A DNA stretch of 64,000 nt from Prochlorococcus marinus str. MIT 0918. GTDB lineage: Bacteria; Cyanobacteriota; Cyanobacteriia; PCC-6307; Cyanobiaceae. A model generated the notes under the pieces. The model worked only from the letters and a program-made list of their open reading frames with translations. It made no database searches and was not told the DNA's origin. The translations under genes were made by a program, and so were the position numbers. Shown piece by piece: positions 27,781-38,320 of the stretch (position 1 is its first letter; every line of letters starts with the position of its first letter). The stretch covers positions 186,001 through 250,000 of the forward strand of contig NZ_CP114780.1 of the NCBI RefSeq assembly GCF_027359415.1. The letters are read 5' to 3'.

Positions 27781-30700
27781 GTGAAAATTAAACCAACAAA
27801 AATTAAAAAGATTTGGCTTTTTGGAGCTTTATTAGTTTCTGGCGGCTGTGCAATATCTATAGCAACTAATCATTTTTTTAAAACATTCTTTAATAAGTCT
27901 CGCCCTGGCCTTGAAAGGCAGTTTTCTCAGAACCTTGGTCATCCAATAAAAATCGGCTCATATCAAGGCTTACGACCTTGGGGTTTTTCCATTGGATCTT
28001 CTGAGTTGTTACAAGGCGAGGAAGATACATCTAGTGCAAAACTTTCGGGCTTAAAAGTTCAATTTGCTCCAATTTCTAGTCTTTTTTCCTGGCGTCCAGT
28101 ATTAATATTTAGCATTAATCAAGCGAAGTTATTTTTAAACCCTAATGAATCAGGTTCTTATTGGGTACTAGGAGATAGAGAGAATGGTAGTACTCCTAAT
28201 TTAGATATAAGAATTAGAATAGATGAAGCTTCTAGTATATTTCTTGATTCAGGAAAAACCGAAGTTAAAACTTCTGGCAAAGCATCAATATTACTGTTAG
28301 AGAAGAAAGTTAAAGGAACATTATCTTTCTTATTTCCAAATAATGAATCATTTAGTTTAAAGGGAAGCGGGCATTTGAATCAATTAAGTTTTAAAGCTAG
28401 AGCAAGATTTAAAAACTTTGGGTTAGATAACTTTCAATCCATAATATTCAATAAATATAATCTAATAGCTAATGGAAGAATTAACTCGGATATTCAATTT
28501 GGGTTACAAGGAGCCAGTATTTTATGTAGAGGCAATATGTTTTTTGATGATTTAGACTTAACTTCTACGGTAGTAAAAAATAGATCTTTATCTACAGAAT
28601 ACTCAGGTATTAATTGTATAGATAGAAAAATTGTCTTTCCAACCACTAGAATAAACTATGGCAATTGGGATTTTGATTTAAATGCTTATATGCCTATTAG
28701 CCAACCATCAACCTATAATATCAATTTAATTTCATCCATTAGATCTAAATATGAGTCCAATACCCCATTGAATATAGATGCGAATTTGCCTTTATCTATT
28801 GGTAGGAATGGGTTTTCTTTTGGTGAATTATTTGCACAACTAGAGTTAGATAAATTTCCAATAAGTTCCTTAAGTTCTATGCTGGGAACTTCAGTTGGAG
28901 GAAATATATCTACTAATGGCACTATCAGTGGGCCTCTTTCATCGTTGGATAGTGAACTTTCTCTAGAGGTAGAAAATCCTCAAATAAATTTAATTAGATT
29001 ACAGGAAAAATGGCAGGGAAACTTTAAGTCTTTATCAGGTAAGGGAGCAAGTCTTAAAATGACTTCTATGACTCCGGCTGTCCCAGGTAAATTAGAGGCA
29101 ACGCTACAGAAGGATTGGTCATTAAAAGATTTACAAATTAATAGATTAGGCGGAAAAATATCTTTAACTGCTAATCAAAAAGGTTATAGTTGGGAAGCAG
29201 ATAACTTTAGGCTTGATCGTTTAGAAGTAGCATTGCCTCCTGAAAAGAGTTTTAAGCGCACTTTTGGGAAGTTATTAGGGAATGGAAGTATAGAGATAGA
29301 TCCTTTTCTTATTGATGGAAAGTTAACTTATAGGTTCCCTAGGCTTTTTGGAGTTAATTTAAAAGAAGCAACAATTAAAGGTAATTATTCAGGGAAAAAT
29401 TACTCTTTAAATGGCGAAATAATTCCTCCAGATAAAGGAAAAATATTAATTGATGTTAATGGGAGAATTGGCGGTTCGTTTAAAGGAAATGCAATTGCAA
29501 AAGGAATAACTCCTAATTGGTTGACAGATAGCAGTATGAAAATACTCCAAAACAATTTAAGCCCCCAGTTCGCCAAAGGGAGCGCAGAGGATTTGAAGAG
29601 AATTTCAATCCTTTCACAAAAGAGTTCGTTAGACAGTCAATTAAGTAATTGGGATATATCAAGAGTGTTTTTAGAAAAATATAAAAGGAAAAATGCTAGT
29701 AAAAAGATTGTCGATCCATCTAAGCTCAAAGGTGAAGTAGATATAAAAGCAAAATTAGAAGGCTCTATGTTATCTGACCTTAAACTTGATATGTTGGCTT
29801 CCGGGAAAACTTGGCTCAAGGGGGATAGGGATAATGGAGTTAAGATTAAGCCTTTTACAGCTACATTCAGATCCACAGCTCTAAAACGAAGTGGCAACTT
29901 CTCTTTAATAAATATTCCTTTTTCAATGTTAACTTTATTTATTCCGACGCCTTCTTCTTTAGGAGGTATGTTTGGCCTATCTGGTAGTTATATCTATAAG
30001 AAAAAATATCCAGAGATTACTGCCGAACTTGTATTGGCTGATGCAAGTTTTGCAGATAAGGAATTTCTATTAGAAAAGGGGGACCTTTATATAGCCAACT
30101 CTGTTGTTAGAGCCGACATAGCTATTAAAGGTGTTTCTTCTAAGGAGAATGTCTCTATTCATGGAGACATTCCTTTGTCTCCAAGCCTTCCTTTTGATAT
30201 TAAAGTTGAAAGTCATGGTGACGGACTTAGTATATTTGATGGACTTTCTGGAGGGGTATTTGCATGGGAATCAGGTAATATAGATCTTAAATTATTGGTT
30301 AGAGGTACTCTATTAAAGCCAATTGCTAATGGTTATTTAGTTATTAAAGAAGGTAAGTTTCTCTTGGATAATAAGTTAGTTGAAAATTTCTCCAGTCAAA
30401 TAGTTTTTGATTTCAATCGTTTAGAAGTACAGAAATTAGATGCAAATCTAGGTCCTATAGGAACAATAAAATCTCAAGGCTCCATGTCTATATTTAGAGA
30501 TGATCAGGAAACCCAAGAAGTCTTAAATGTAGATCTTACAGATGTAAAAATAAATCAACAAAACTTAGATTTTAAAGTTTCTTCAAAACTTAAAATTAAA
30601 GGTTCAATTTTAAAGCCAATACTTGCTGGGGAAATGAGAATTGAAGATGGATCGATATCTACTAAACGATCACGCTCTGGGAAGAAGGGATCAGTACAGA

Positions 30701-31764
30701 AACAAAAATCTTCTGTAAAAGAAAATAAATTCTATACAAGAACCAGATTGCCTGAACAAACTTGGGATTATAAAGACCCTCTGTTACTTTTTATTCAAGA
30801 TCAAGATTCAACGGCGACTAAGATTCTGAATACAGGAATTCCCAAGAGTTTATCGTCTATAAGTTTTGATAATTTGAAGCTTAATCTAGGCCCAGATCTT
30901 CGAATAGTTTCTCAACCTATAGCTAGTTTTAACACTACAGGATCATTGATTCTAGATGGAGGACTATCTGACGATTTTGCATTGCGAGGTCTTGTGCGTC
31001 TACTAAAAGGACGGGTCAATTTATTTACAACAACATTTGATCTTGATAAAGGAGAACCAAACATTGCTTTATTTGCTCCTTCTATGGGACTGATCCCTTA
31101 TTTAGATATAACAATGACTAGTCGTGTTGCAGATGTTATTCAAGAGCCAAGTCAATTAGAATCTTCGAATGATTTGGCGTTAAATGGTGCTGGGTCTGTT
31201 GGTATAGGAGGTTCTAGATTTGTAAAAGTAGAATTAATAGCCACTGGTCCAGCTGATCGTGTAGCAGATAATTTCCAATTACGTAGTTCACCTCCTTTGC
31301 CTAGAAGTCAACTTCTTGACCTTATAGGTGGTAACTCATTGACTATGCTTATGAGTGGAAGTGAAAGGGAGGTCTTAGTTGACTTATTAAATAGATCATT
31401 CCTTTCACCTGTATTAGGAAACTTAAGTGGAGCTTTTAGCGAACGAATACAAGTCTCTTTATACCCTGCTTATGTTAGTAATTCAAAGGCTGCTAACGAA
31501 GATAATGAAGACAATGAAGATAATCAAATGACTACATCTGAGACTTCTTCTGATGACCTATCTCCTCAACAAGCTTGGATAGCTGAAGTTGGATTGGATT
31601 TGTCAGAAAAAATTAATTTTTCAATTCAGACGACTCCAAACCGTAAAGATATTCCACCCCAAGGTACTATTACATACCAATTCAACCCGAATCTTGGAGT
31701 ATTAGGCTCTTTAGATAAGAATGGTAATTGGAAGAGCCAATTAGAATTATTTGTGAGATATTAA
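27781..31764 (+). CDS. tamB: TamB-like translocation/assembly module protein (DUF490), 1327 aa
   Basis: A very long envelope protein anchored by an N-terminal helix (IWLFGALLVSGGCAISIAT) with the body in the periplasm. The repeated beta-rich segments (GNISTNGTISGPLSSLDSEL and similar) are typical of AsmA/TamB proteins. The C-terminal DUF490 domain (LLKGRVNLFTTTFDLDKG, ALFAPSMGLIPYLDITMTSR) completes the family signature. Family members are thought to carry lipids or help fold outer-membrane proteins with BamA-type partners. The start is GTG at 27781 with AAAGGAG just upstream. An acidic repeat (NEDNEDNEDN) interrupts the C-terminal domain near residue 1242. Confidence 0.92.
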   Translation: MKIKPTKIKKIWLFGALLVSGGCAISIATNHFFKTFFNKSRPGLERQFSQNLGHPIKIGSYQGLRPWGFSIGSSELLQGEEDTSSAKLSGLKVQFAPISSLFSWRPVLIFSINQAKLFLNPNESGSYWVLGDRENGSTPNLDIRIRIDEASSIFLDSGKTEVKTSGKASILLLEKKVKGTLSFLFPNNESFSLKGSGHLNQLSFKARARFKNFGLDNFQSIIFNKYNLIANGRINSDIQFGLQGASILCRGNMFFDDLDLTSTVVKNRSLSTEYSGINCIDRKIVFPTTRINYGNWDFDLNAYMPISQPSTYNINLISSIRSKYESNTPLNIDANLPLSIGRNGFSFGELFAQLELDKFPISSLSSMLGTSVGGNISTNGTISGPLSSLDSELSLEVENPQINLIRLQEKWQGNFKSLSGKGASLKMTSMTPAVPGKLEATLQKDWSLKDLQINRLGGKISLTANQKGYSWEADNFRLDRLEVALPPEKSFKRTFGKLLGNGSIEIDPFLIDGKLTYRFPRLFGVNLKEATIKGNYSGKNYSLNGEIIPPDKGKILIDVNGRIGGSFKGNAIAKGITPNWLTDSSMKILQNNLSPQFAKGSAEDLKRISILSQKSSLDSQLSNWDISRVFLEKYKRKNASKKIVDPSKLKGEVDIKAKLEGSMLSDLKLDMLASGKTWLKGDRDNGVKIKPFTATFRSTALKRSGNFSLINIPFSMLTLFIPTPSSLGGMFGLSGSYIYKKKYPEITAELVLADASFADKEFLLEKGDLYIANSVVRADIAIKGVSSKENVSIHGDIPLSPSLPFDIKVESHGDGLSIFDGLSGGVFAWESGNIDLKLLVRGTLLKPIANGYLVIKEGKFLLDNKLVENFSSQIVFDFNRLEVQKLDANLGPIGTIKSQGSMSIFRDDQETQEVLNVDLTDVKINQQNLDFKVSSKLKIKGSILKPILAGEMRIEDGSISTKRSRSGKKGSVQKQKSSVKENKFYTRTRLPEQTWDYKDPLLLFIQDQDSTATKILNTGIPKSLSSISFDNLKLNLGPDLRIVSQPIASFNTTGSLILDGGLSDDFALRGLVRLLKGRVNLFTTTFDLDKGEPNIALFAPSMGLIPYLDITMTSRVADVIQEPSQLESSNDLALNGAGSVGIGGSRFVKVELIATGPADRVADNFQLRSSPPLPRSQLLDLIGGNSLTMLMSGSEREVLVDLLNRSFLSPVLGNLSGAFSERIQVSLYPAYVSNSKAANEDNEDNEDNQMTTSETSSDDLSPQQAWIAEVGLDLSEKINFSIQTTPNRKDIPPQGTITYQFNPNLGVLGSLDKNGNWKSQLELFVRY

Positions 31765-31767
31765 TAG

Positions 31768-32148
31768 ATGATCGAAAAATATCGACAATTAATAGGAGTT
31801 GATGTAGGCAGGTGTGTGCTAAAAACATATAATTTTATTATGAATGATAATAAGCACTTTGAAAGAGACTTTGGCTTTTCCTCGCCCTTAACTCCAGGGG
31901 CTCTAACTGTGTTGGCATGTGAAGCAGTCGATTTGATCGATAAAGAATCCTCTGTTGATTTTATCTCCCTAGCATTTCCTGGTGAAATTGATCATAAGAG
32001 AAGAAAAATCCAATCTTGTTCAGTTTGGGCAGGGTGGGATGAAGTCCCTTTAGCAGATTGGTTGGAAATACGACTTAAAAGGAAGGTAGTGATTTTCAAG
32101 AAAAAGTCTTTTGCATTAATAGAAGATGTTTCAATTTTCTTTTTATAA
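31768..32148 (+). pseudogene. Decayed N-terminal remnant of a ROK-family sugar kinase
   Basis: The 126-aa frame retains the ROK start (LIGVDVGRCVLK, where functional enzymes have GVDxGGTxIK) and the family block WAGWDEVPLADWLEIRLKRKVVI. After this, the catalytic stretch that should read like ANDANCALLGEA is replaced by FKKKSFALIEDV, with Lys where the catalytic Asp should be. The frame then stops at residue 126 instead of running to about 300. No further homologous sequence continues before proA. It lies 3 nt after the tamB-like gene. I interpret it as a pseudogene of a once-complete kinase; a short protein with a new role is less likely. Confidence 0.7.
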
Positions 32149-32258
32149 GGTTGAAAAAATCTTTAACTCCTGATTATTATGAATATCTTTAAAAGTTTTT
32201 ATAATTATTATATGTTATATGCTTTTTTTTAAGGAAAATACAAACAAGTAAGAATCTA

Positions 32259-33569
32259 ATGAACAATCAAACTTCAGTCCCTAGTCCTACAAGTGATTTA
32301 CTTAAGCGTGCATTTGAGGTGAAGAATGCTTCAATAGCTCTTTCAAGATGTAGCAATGAACAAAGAAAGAAAGCTTTAAACTCAATGGCTGATGCCTTGA
32401 GTGCGAGAGCTCAAGAGATTGTAGATGCAAATATAGACGATCTACGCAGATCTGAACATGCTGGTCTTGCTCCAGCATTATTGGCAAGATTAAAACTAAA
32501 TCATGACAAGTTGAAAGAATCTATTGAAGGTGTAAGACAAGTTGCGTTATTACCGGACCCCGTTGGTTTAAGACAACTACATCGTGAATTGGATTCAGGG
32601 CTTATATTACAAAGAATCACTGTTCCCTTAGGAGTGCTAGGGGTTATTTTTGAATCGAGGCCAGATGCAGTAATGCAGATTGTTTCTCTTGCTATTCGCT
32701 CTGGAAATGGAGTTATTCTTAAAGGAGGTAGTGAGGCGCAACTTACAAATAAGGTCATTGTAAATGCCTTAAAAGAAGGGTTAGTTAATACTGATGTTTG
32801 TTCAGAGTCTATATGTTTATTAACTACCCGAGAAGAGAGTTTAAGCTTACTTCGTTTAGATCATCTTGTTGATTTAATTATTCCTAGGGGGAGTAATGAG
32901 TTGGTTAAATTTATTCAAGAAAACACTCGTATACCAGTTTTAGGCCATGCAGATGGGATTTGTCATCTTTATGTAGATTCAGAGGCAGATATAGACCAGG
33001 CTTTGAAAATAGCAATTGATAGTAAGTGTCAATACCCAGCTGCGTGTAATGCTATAGAGACATTACTTTTACATAAAGATATTGCACCCTCATTCCTAAA
33101 GAATGGAATACCAGCGTTTGAAAAGTTAGGTGTTCTTCTGCTTGGTGATACACATTCCTTAGAACTTGGTGTTAAACATAAAGCTGAAGATAACGACTGG
33201 TCTACTGAATATCTTGAATTAAAGCTATCAATAAAAGTTGTTTCATCTCTTGATGAAGCTTTATCTCATATACGTTGTTATAGTTCCAAACACACAGATG
33301 CTATTGCGACAAGAAATAAGGAAACAGCGACTAAGTTTTTATTATCAGTTGACAGCTCAGGTGTTTATCATAATTGCTCTACACGATTTGCTGATGGTTT
33401 TCGTTATGGCTTTGGCGCCGAAGTTGGTATTAGCACTCAAATATTACCCCCTAGAGGGCCAGTTGGATTAGAAGGTTTAATTACTTATAGATATTTTTTG
33501 GAAGGAGAAGGCCATATAGCGGCTGATTATTCTGATGCAAAAAAATCTTTTTCTCATCGGGACTTGTAA
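32259..33569 (+). CDS. proA: Gamma-glutamyl phosphate reductase ProA, 436 aa
   Basis: Reduces L-glutamate 5-phosphate to glutamate 5-semialdehyde with NADPH in proline synthesis. It is an aldehyde-dehydrogenase-type enzyme. Recognisable blocks are [43 protein letters not shown] and the active-site region [12 protein letters not shown] with the catalytic Cys. HTDAIAT and the C-terminal [18 protein letters not shown] complete the signature. The length is normal. It follows the ROK remnant by 110 nt of AT-rich DNA that should contain its promoter, and folB starts 2 nt after its stop. Confidence 0.98.
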   Translation: MNNQTSVPSPTSDLLKRAFEVKNASIALSRCSNEQRKKALNSMADALSARAQEIVDANIDDLRRSEHAGLAPALLARLKLNHDKLKESIEGVRQVALLPDPVGLRQLHRELDSGLILQRITVPLGVLGVIFESRPDAVMQIVSLAIRSGNGVILKGGSEAQLTNKVIVNALKEGLVNTDVCSESICLLTTREESLSLLRLDHLVDLIIPRGSNELVKFIQENTRIPVLGHADGICHLYVDSEADIDQALKIAIDSKCQYPAACNAIETLLLHKDIAPSFLKNGIPAFEKLGVLLLGDTHSLELGVKHKAEDNDWSTEYLELKLSIKVVSSLDEALSHIRCYSSKHTDAIATRNKETATKFLLSVDSSGVYHNCSTRFADGFRYGFGAEVGISTQILPPRGPVGLEGLITYRYFLEGEGHIAADYSDAKKSFSHRDL

Positions 33570-33571
33570 GC

Positions 33572-33955
33572 TTGAATTGTTTAAATTTGGAGAGTTCTAT
33601 TCAAGTAGATGGCCTTAACCTTTGGGCACACGTCGGTGTCTTAGAAGAAGAACGTCTTTTAGGACAAAGGTTTTTACTTGACTTTATTATTTGGATTGAT
33701 GTTGAAAATGCAGTAAAAGGAGACAATCTTATAAATACTGTTGACTATAGCCTTGCAGTTCAAAAAATTCAGCAATTAGCGTTAGATATTAATTGCATGA
33801 CAATTGAATACTTTAGCGAACAGATTTTGAATCAGATTGAAAATATATATGGCTCTGTCCCAATCCAAATTACATTGCAAAAGTGTTTTCCACCTATTCA
33901 TGGTTTTAGTGGAAGCGTTTCAATAAGAAGGACAAGAAATTTCAAGTGTGATTAG
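33572..33955 (+). CDS. folB: Dihydroneopterin aldolase FolB, 127 aa
   Basis: Converts 7,8-dihydroneopterin to 6-hydroxymethyl-7,8-dihydropterin and glycolaldehyde in folate synthesis. The core LWAHVGVLEEERLLGQRFLLD, the DLxNTVDYS-type block (NLINTVDYSLAV) and the C-terminal ITLQKCFPPI are typical. The catalytic Lys is in QKCFPPI and the Glu in GVLEEE. The start is TTG at 33572, 2 nt after the proA stop, and no ATG is available before the conserved core. The length is slightly above the usual 120 aa because of a short N-terminal addition. Confidence 0.94.
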   Translation: MNCLNLESSIQVDGLNLWAHVGVLEEERLLGQRFLLDFIIWIDVENAVKGDNLINTVDYSLAVQKIQQLALDINCMTIEYFSEQILNQIENIYGSVPIQITLQKCFPPIHGFSGSVSIRRTRNFKCD

Positions 33956-33961
33956 ATAATC

Positions 33962-34588
33962 GTGTCAATATTAAAGCGCCCATTGGTAATGGTTCATGGT
34001 TTATGGAACACTCCTGATCTTTTTCATGCTTTAGTACTTCAACTAAATCAAGATCCTTCTTTTTTATTTGCGCCACATTTACCACATGACCTTGGGAGAG
34101 TATCTATTAGACAGTTAGCTATTGAATTGGATAAAAAAATCAATAGCCAATTTGGTTCAGATTTGGTTATAGATATACTTGGTTTTTCTATGGGAGGATT
34201 GATTAGTAGAGTTTGGCTCCAAGAATTAAGGGGGTTTGAGAGAACTTCTCGTTTCTTTAGTGTTGGTACTCCTCATAATGGAACACTTACAGCTCAGTTT
34301 GTACCAACTTCATTTTTCCCTGGAATAGCAGAAATGAAATTAATGAGCCAATTTATTAAATCGTTAAATGATAACTCTCGAAACCTTAAATGTATTAATT
34401 GTAGGAGTTATTACTGTTTTTGGGATCTTATGGTGATCCCAGGGCTTTCAGGAGTTTTACCAGTAGGCCCTTCTATCTCTATTCCTGTTTTCAATCATAA
34501 AGCTTTAATTAAACATCCAAAAGCGATTAGAATACTTATAAATGATTTATTTGTTGGCACTCCCTGTAAGCCCACAATGCCTAATTAA
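33962..34588 (+). CDS. Lipase-like alpha/beta hydrolase, 208 aa
   Basis: A short alpha/beta hydrolase resembling the bacterial class 2 lipase/esterase group. It opens with the oxyanion motif PLVMVHGLWNTPDLF. The nucleophile elbow is LGFSMGGLISR (Ser76), and GTPHNGTLTAQF is the family's post-elbow block. VIPGLSGVLPVGPS near the end probably carries the acidic residue and NHKALIKHP the His. There is no signal peptide, so it is cytoplasmic. The GTG start lies 6 nt after folB. Its last 42 nt overlap the end of the opposite-strand oligopeptidase gene. Its substrate is unknown. Confidence 0.88.
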   Translation: MSILKRPLVMVHGLWNTPDLFHALVLQLNQDPSFLFAPHLPHDLGRVSIRQLAIELDKKINSQFGSDLVIDILGFSMGGLISRVWLQELRGFERTSRFFSVGTPHNGTLTAQFVPTSFFPGIAEMKLMSQFIKSLNDNSRNLKCINCRSYYCFWDLMVIPGLSGVLPVGPSISIPVFNHKALIKHPKAIRILINDLFVGTPCKPTMPN

Positions 34589-36685
34589 TGCTTCTGTACT
34601 TGAGCTCCTGCCTCTAAAATCTTTATATATTTCTTCTGGTGATCTACTGCCTCCAAGGCTAAGAATTGTATCCCTAAACTTTTTCCCAATAGCTTGGACT
34701 TCTTCTTCATTGTCTAAACCAGCTTCTTCAAACATTGAGTAGGCATCTGAACTTAAAACCTCTGCCCATTTGTAGGAGTAATAACCTGCTGAATATCCAC
34801 CTGCAAAGATATGGCTAAATGAACATAATAAATTATCTTCAGGTATAGGCTCCATAACAGTTGTTGTTTTGGCTATATCCCTTCTTAATTCATCAGGTTT
34901 CGTCCCAATACTTTTATCCCATTCACTATGCAATTTTATATCTGTAAGTGCAAAATGTATTTGTCTAAGGGTAGCTAGACCTGTATTAAAAGTTTGGTTT
35001 TTTCTTAGTTTTTCAAGTTCATTATCTGGTAGAGGAGCTTTTGTTTCCCAATGTCTTGCGATATTCTTTATTGTTTTTTTATCAAGGCACCAATTTTCCA
35101 TAAATTGACTAGGAAGCTCTACAGCATCCCATTCAACATTGTTAATACCAGCTGCTTTTGGGTATTCAACAGTAGTAAGCATATGTTGCAGACCATGACC
35201 AAATTCGTGGAAAAGTGTTTTCACTTCTTCGAAACTCATAAGACTTGGCGAAGCCCCAACGGGAGGCGTTTGATTGCAAATTAAATAAGCTACAGGTAAA
35301 ACAAGATCCCCGTTTTTTAATCTTTGTTTAATTAGACATTCATCCATCCAAGCCCCTCCTCGTTTACTAGCTGGTCGTATATATGGATCTAAATAAAATG
35401 AGGCAATATGGCAGTTGTCTTTATCTAAAACATTGAATAATTTGACATCTTTATTCCATGTAGGATATGAATCAGTTTGAGGACTTATCGTAATTTCAAA
35501 TAACCTTTCACAAAGTTTAAACAATCCATCAAGTACTTGTGGTAAAGGAAACCAAGGTCTAAGTGATTCTTGATCAAGATTATAAATCTTTTTTCTAAGT
35601 TTTTCTGACCAGAAACTTATATCCCAGGGAGATAGCTGGAAATCATTATCTGCAGTGTTTTTTGCAGCAAAACTCTGTAGCCTATTTAGTTCCATTTTTG
35701 CAGTAGGCATTGCAGCCTTCCTAAGCTCTTCTAGTAATTTTTCAACTTCAGTAACATTTTTAGCCATTTTGTTGGCAAGGCTTACCTCGGCCCAGTTGTT
35801 ATATCCAAGTAATTGTGCTTGTTGTTTTCTTAGAATAAGAATTTGCTCGATAATATTATTATTACTAATTTCTCCAGAGCTTGCTCTGCTTATAAAGGCT
35901 TTATATAGGGTTTCACGCAAAGACCTGTTATTTGAATATGTCATAAAAGATATATAAGTTGGTATGTCTAAACCTAGTAGCCAAGGCCCTTTATCAGGGT
36001 TGCTTTCAATAGAGTCGCCTGTTGACTTTGCAGCTTCTTTGGCGGCTTTTGACATAGCCTCAAGACTACGTTTAGGTAAACCATCAATTTCATCAGGTTT
36101 TGTTAAAAGTAGGGTCCATTTTTTTGTAGCATCTAAAACATTGTTGCTGAAAACAGTAGACAATTCTGCCAAACGTTCACTATTGCTATTAAAGGTTTCT
36201 TTGTCTCTTCCTATAAGACCTACACCTCGATGTTTCATAGATAATAACTCTGAATTTATAATTCTTTGTTGTGTTTTATTTAATGAGCTTTGGCTGCTTT
36301 GAGAAAGAGAAAGTTTTGAAAGTACTTTAAAAATTGCTTCACTTTGTCCAAGTCGGTTGTTAAAACGAACGATACTGGGTTGTTGAGAAGAATATGCCTT
36401 TCTTAATTCTGTTGAATTACATACTCCATTTAAATGACATACAGCTCCCCAACTCCATCTAAGCTTTTCTTCTATTTCACTTATTGGAGTAATTATCTCG
36501 TCCCAACTTAAAGGTTTATTAGTATTTATAAATTCTATAAACTTAATTTCTAAATGATTTAAATCTATATTTAAATTTTTTAATAGAATAGGAATATATT
36601 TCTCAATGTCTTTAGGACTTATGTTTTCAAATTCAGGTAATCCTTTTCCAATTAGAATTGCTGGATGAGATTTAGCTTTTTTCAT
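34547..36685 (-). CDS. prlC: Oligopeptidase A-like M3 zinc metallopeptidase, 712 aa
   Basis: Cytoplasmic thimet-type endopeptidase that degrades short peptides, including cleaved signal peptides. The zinc site HEFGH is near residue 493 (TLFHEFGHGLQHMLT), with the third ligand Glu downstream (NNVEWDAVELPSQF). The substrate-contact C-terminus (HIFAGGYSAGYYSYKWAEVL) is intact. The N-terminal helical domain is somewhat divergent. The length fits OpdA (~680). It overlaps the lipase-like gene tail-to-tail by 42 nt and begins 8 nt after ndhD ends. Confidence 0.95.
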   Translation of the reverse strand: MKKAKSHPAILIGKGLPEFENISPKDIEKYIPILLKNLNIDLNHLEIKFIEFINTNKPLSWDEIITPISEIEEKLRWSWGAVCHLNGVCNSTELRKAYSSQQPSIVRFNNRLGQSEAIFKVLSKLSLSQSSQSSLNKTQQRIINSELLSMKHRGVGLIGRDKETFNSNSERLAELSTVFSNNVLDATKKWTLLLTKPDEIDGLPKRSLEAMSKAAKEAAKSTGDSIESNPDKGPWLLGLDIPTYISFMTYSNNRSLRETLYKAFISRASSGEISNNNIIEQILILRKQQAQLLGYNNWAEVSLANKMAKNVTEVEKLLEELRKAAMPTAKMELNRLQSFAAKNTADNDFQLSPWDISFWSEKLRKKIYNLDQESLRPWFPLPQVLDGLFKLCERLFEITISPQTDSYPTWNKDVKLFNVLDKDNCHIASFYLDPYIRPASKRGGAWMDECLIKQRLKNGDLVLPVAYLICNQTPPVGASPSLMSFEEVKTLFHEFGHGLQHMLTTVEYPKAAGINNVEWDAVELPSQFMENWCLDKKTIKNIARHWETKAPLPDNELEKLRKNQTFNTGLATLRQIHFALTDIKLHSEWDKSIGTKPDELRRDIAKTTTVMEPIPEDNLLCSFSHIFAGGYSAGYYSYKWAEVLSSDAYSMFEEAGLDNEEEVQAIGKKFRDTILSLGGSRSPEEIYKDFRGRSSSTEALIRHCGLTGSANK

Positions 36686-36692
36686 TTGATAC

Positions 36693-38258
36693 TTAAAGTA
36701 TTGAGTTAGTAATAGCCATAAGACTTTGAGAGGTTAAATAATTAGAAAGTGCATTAGTTGTTGTTTCGAAAAGATCTGTTGCTATTCTAGGCCAAAAACC
36801 TATAAATAATGTAGGCACTAGAAGACTCAAGGCTATAAATAATTCCCTGGTGTTCATTTCATCTACTATTGCTAATGCAGGAATTCTTGGCCCAAAGAAT
36901 ACACGTCTACACATTGATAGAAGGTATATTGGAGTAAGTACGAGACCAATAGCAGCAATTAATATTGAGATAGATCTAAATGTTGAAGTGAATATGTCTT
37001 GATTAGTTATTCCTAGAAAAATAGTTATTTCACTTACAAAACCACTCATGCCTGGTAGAGCTAATGACGCAAGTGAACTTGTAAGAAATAATGCGAAGGT
37101 TATTGGAAGAGCCTTGGCTAGGCCTCCCATATTTGGAATAGAGAGAGTATTGGTCCTTTCGTAAAATGATCCAGTAATAAAAAACATTGCTGCAGCAATT
37201 AAACCATGGCTAATCATCTGTAGCATTGCACCATTGATTCCCAGAGTATTGATTGCTCCTATTCCTAAGAGTACAAAACCCATATGACTTACTGAGCTAC
37301 AGGCTATTCTTCTTTTGACATTATCTTGAGCAAATGCATTTAATGCACCATAAATTATATTTACTATTCCTATTATTATTAATGCAGGAGCTAATTGAAT
37401 ATGAATCTGAGGGAACATTTGTACATTAAACCTTATTAATGCATAACCACCCATTTTCAAAAGAATGCCTGCTAATAGCATTGATACTGGAGCATTTGCT
37501 TCACCATGAGCATCAGGTAACCATGTGTGAAGTGGGAAAATAGGAAGCTTTACTCCAAAGCCAATTAAGAAACCTAAATAACAAAGTAATCCAAATGTTC
37601 CAGAAGGAGAGCGAGCTGTTAACTCAGAAAGATTTAATGAAAATTCACTACCTGACAATGCTAATGCAAGTCCACTAATAAGAATTAATAAAGAAGCTAG
37701 TGCTGTATAAAGAATAAATTTCGTGGCTGCGTAAAGCCTTTTTTTACCCCCCCAAATTGCAATTAATAAATAAACAGGTACAAGTTCTAATTCCCAAGCT
37801 AAAAAGAAAAGAAGAAAGTCTTGAGAAAGAAATACTAATGATTGAGCTGATGCTTGAATTAATAATAATGCAAAATAAAGCTTAGGTTTATTTATTATAT
37901 TCCAACTAGCTGTTGCTGATAAAAGTGTTATTAAACCACTTAGTGCTAATAATGGTGCTGAAATTCCATCAACTGCTAAAGACCACTCTAATCCAATAGA
38001 AGGTAGCCAGCTTATCCTTTCGGTTAACTGTAGATGACTTGTTTGCTTATCAAAGAAATTACTTAGAACGAATAATATTATTATGAAATCAGAAGCTAGA
38101 AAGCCTATTGCTAAATTTCTGAATAAATAGGGGTTTTCATCTTGATTTTGAGGAAGAAATGGAATTATTAGTGCACCAACTGAAGGAAGTAATACTATTA
38201 GAGAAAGCCAAGGGAAGTTATTACTGGACGCTGCAGTTGTAATTGAAGTTGCGTCCAT
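36693..38258 (-). CDS. ndhD: NAD(P)H-quinone oxidoreductase chain 4 (NdhD), 521 aa
   Basis: Proton-pumping membrane subunit of NDH-1, in respiration and cyclic electron flow. It has about 14 predicted transmembrane helices. Conserved charged residues lie in [19 protein letters not shown] (helix 5 Glu) and the [21 protein letters not shown] helix 7-8 motif with its Lys/His. [10 protein letters not shown] is the helix 10 region. The short length and sequence fit the NdhD1-type (NDH-1L) group, but NdhD paralogues serve different complexes and I cannot separate them fully. It is a lone ndh gene here, between thrB and the oligopeptidase. Confidence 0.95.
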   Translation of the reverse strand: MDATSITTAASSNNFPWLSLIVLLPSVGALIIPFLPQNQDENPYLFRNLAIGFLASDFIIILFVLSNFFDKQTSHLQLTERISWLPSIGLEWSLAVDGISAPLLALSGLITLLSATASWNIINKPKLYFALLLIQASAQSLVFLSQDFLLFFLAWELELVPVYLLIAIWGGKKRLYAATKFILYTALASLLILISGLALALSGSEFSLNLSELTARSPSGTFGLLCYLGFLIGFGVKLPIFPLHTWLPDAHGEANAPVSMLLAGILLKMGGYALIRFNVQMFPQIHIQLAPALIIIGIVNIIYGALNAFAQDNVKRRIACSSVSHMGFVLLGIGAINTLGINGAMLQMISHGLIAAAMFFITGSFYERTNTLSIPNMGGLAKALPITFALFLTSSLASLALPGMSGFVSEITIFLGITNQDIFTSTFRSISILIAAIGLVLTPIYLLSMCRRVFFGPRIPALAIVDEMNTRELFIALSLLVPTLFIGFWPRIATDLFETTTNALSNYLTSQSLMAITNSIL

Positions 38259-38320
38259 AATCTAGAAGATGATGAAAATGAACTTTATCAGTCTAAGCAT
38301 CTTTTAGTAAGTAAAACTAC

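Noticed and set aside
35655-35957. Hydrophobic 100-codon plus-strand frame inside the oligopeptidase gene
   Set aside because: The hydrophobic look comes from the reverse of Lys/Glu-rich codons of a well-conserved enzyme; no ribosome site or family match.
38270-38320. AAGTA/TACTT inverted repeat after ndhD's start region
   Set aside because: Only five base pairs and no T-run, so likely chance in AT-rich DNA.
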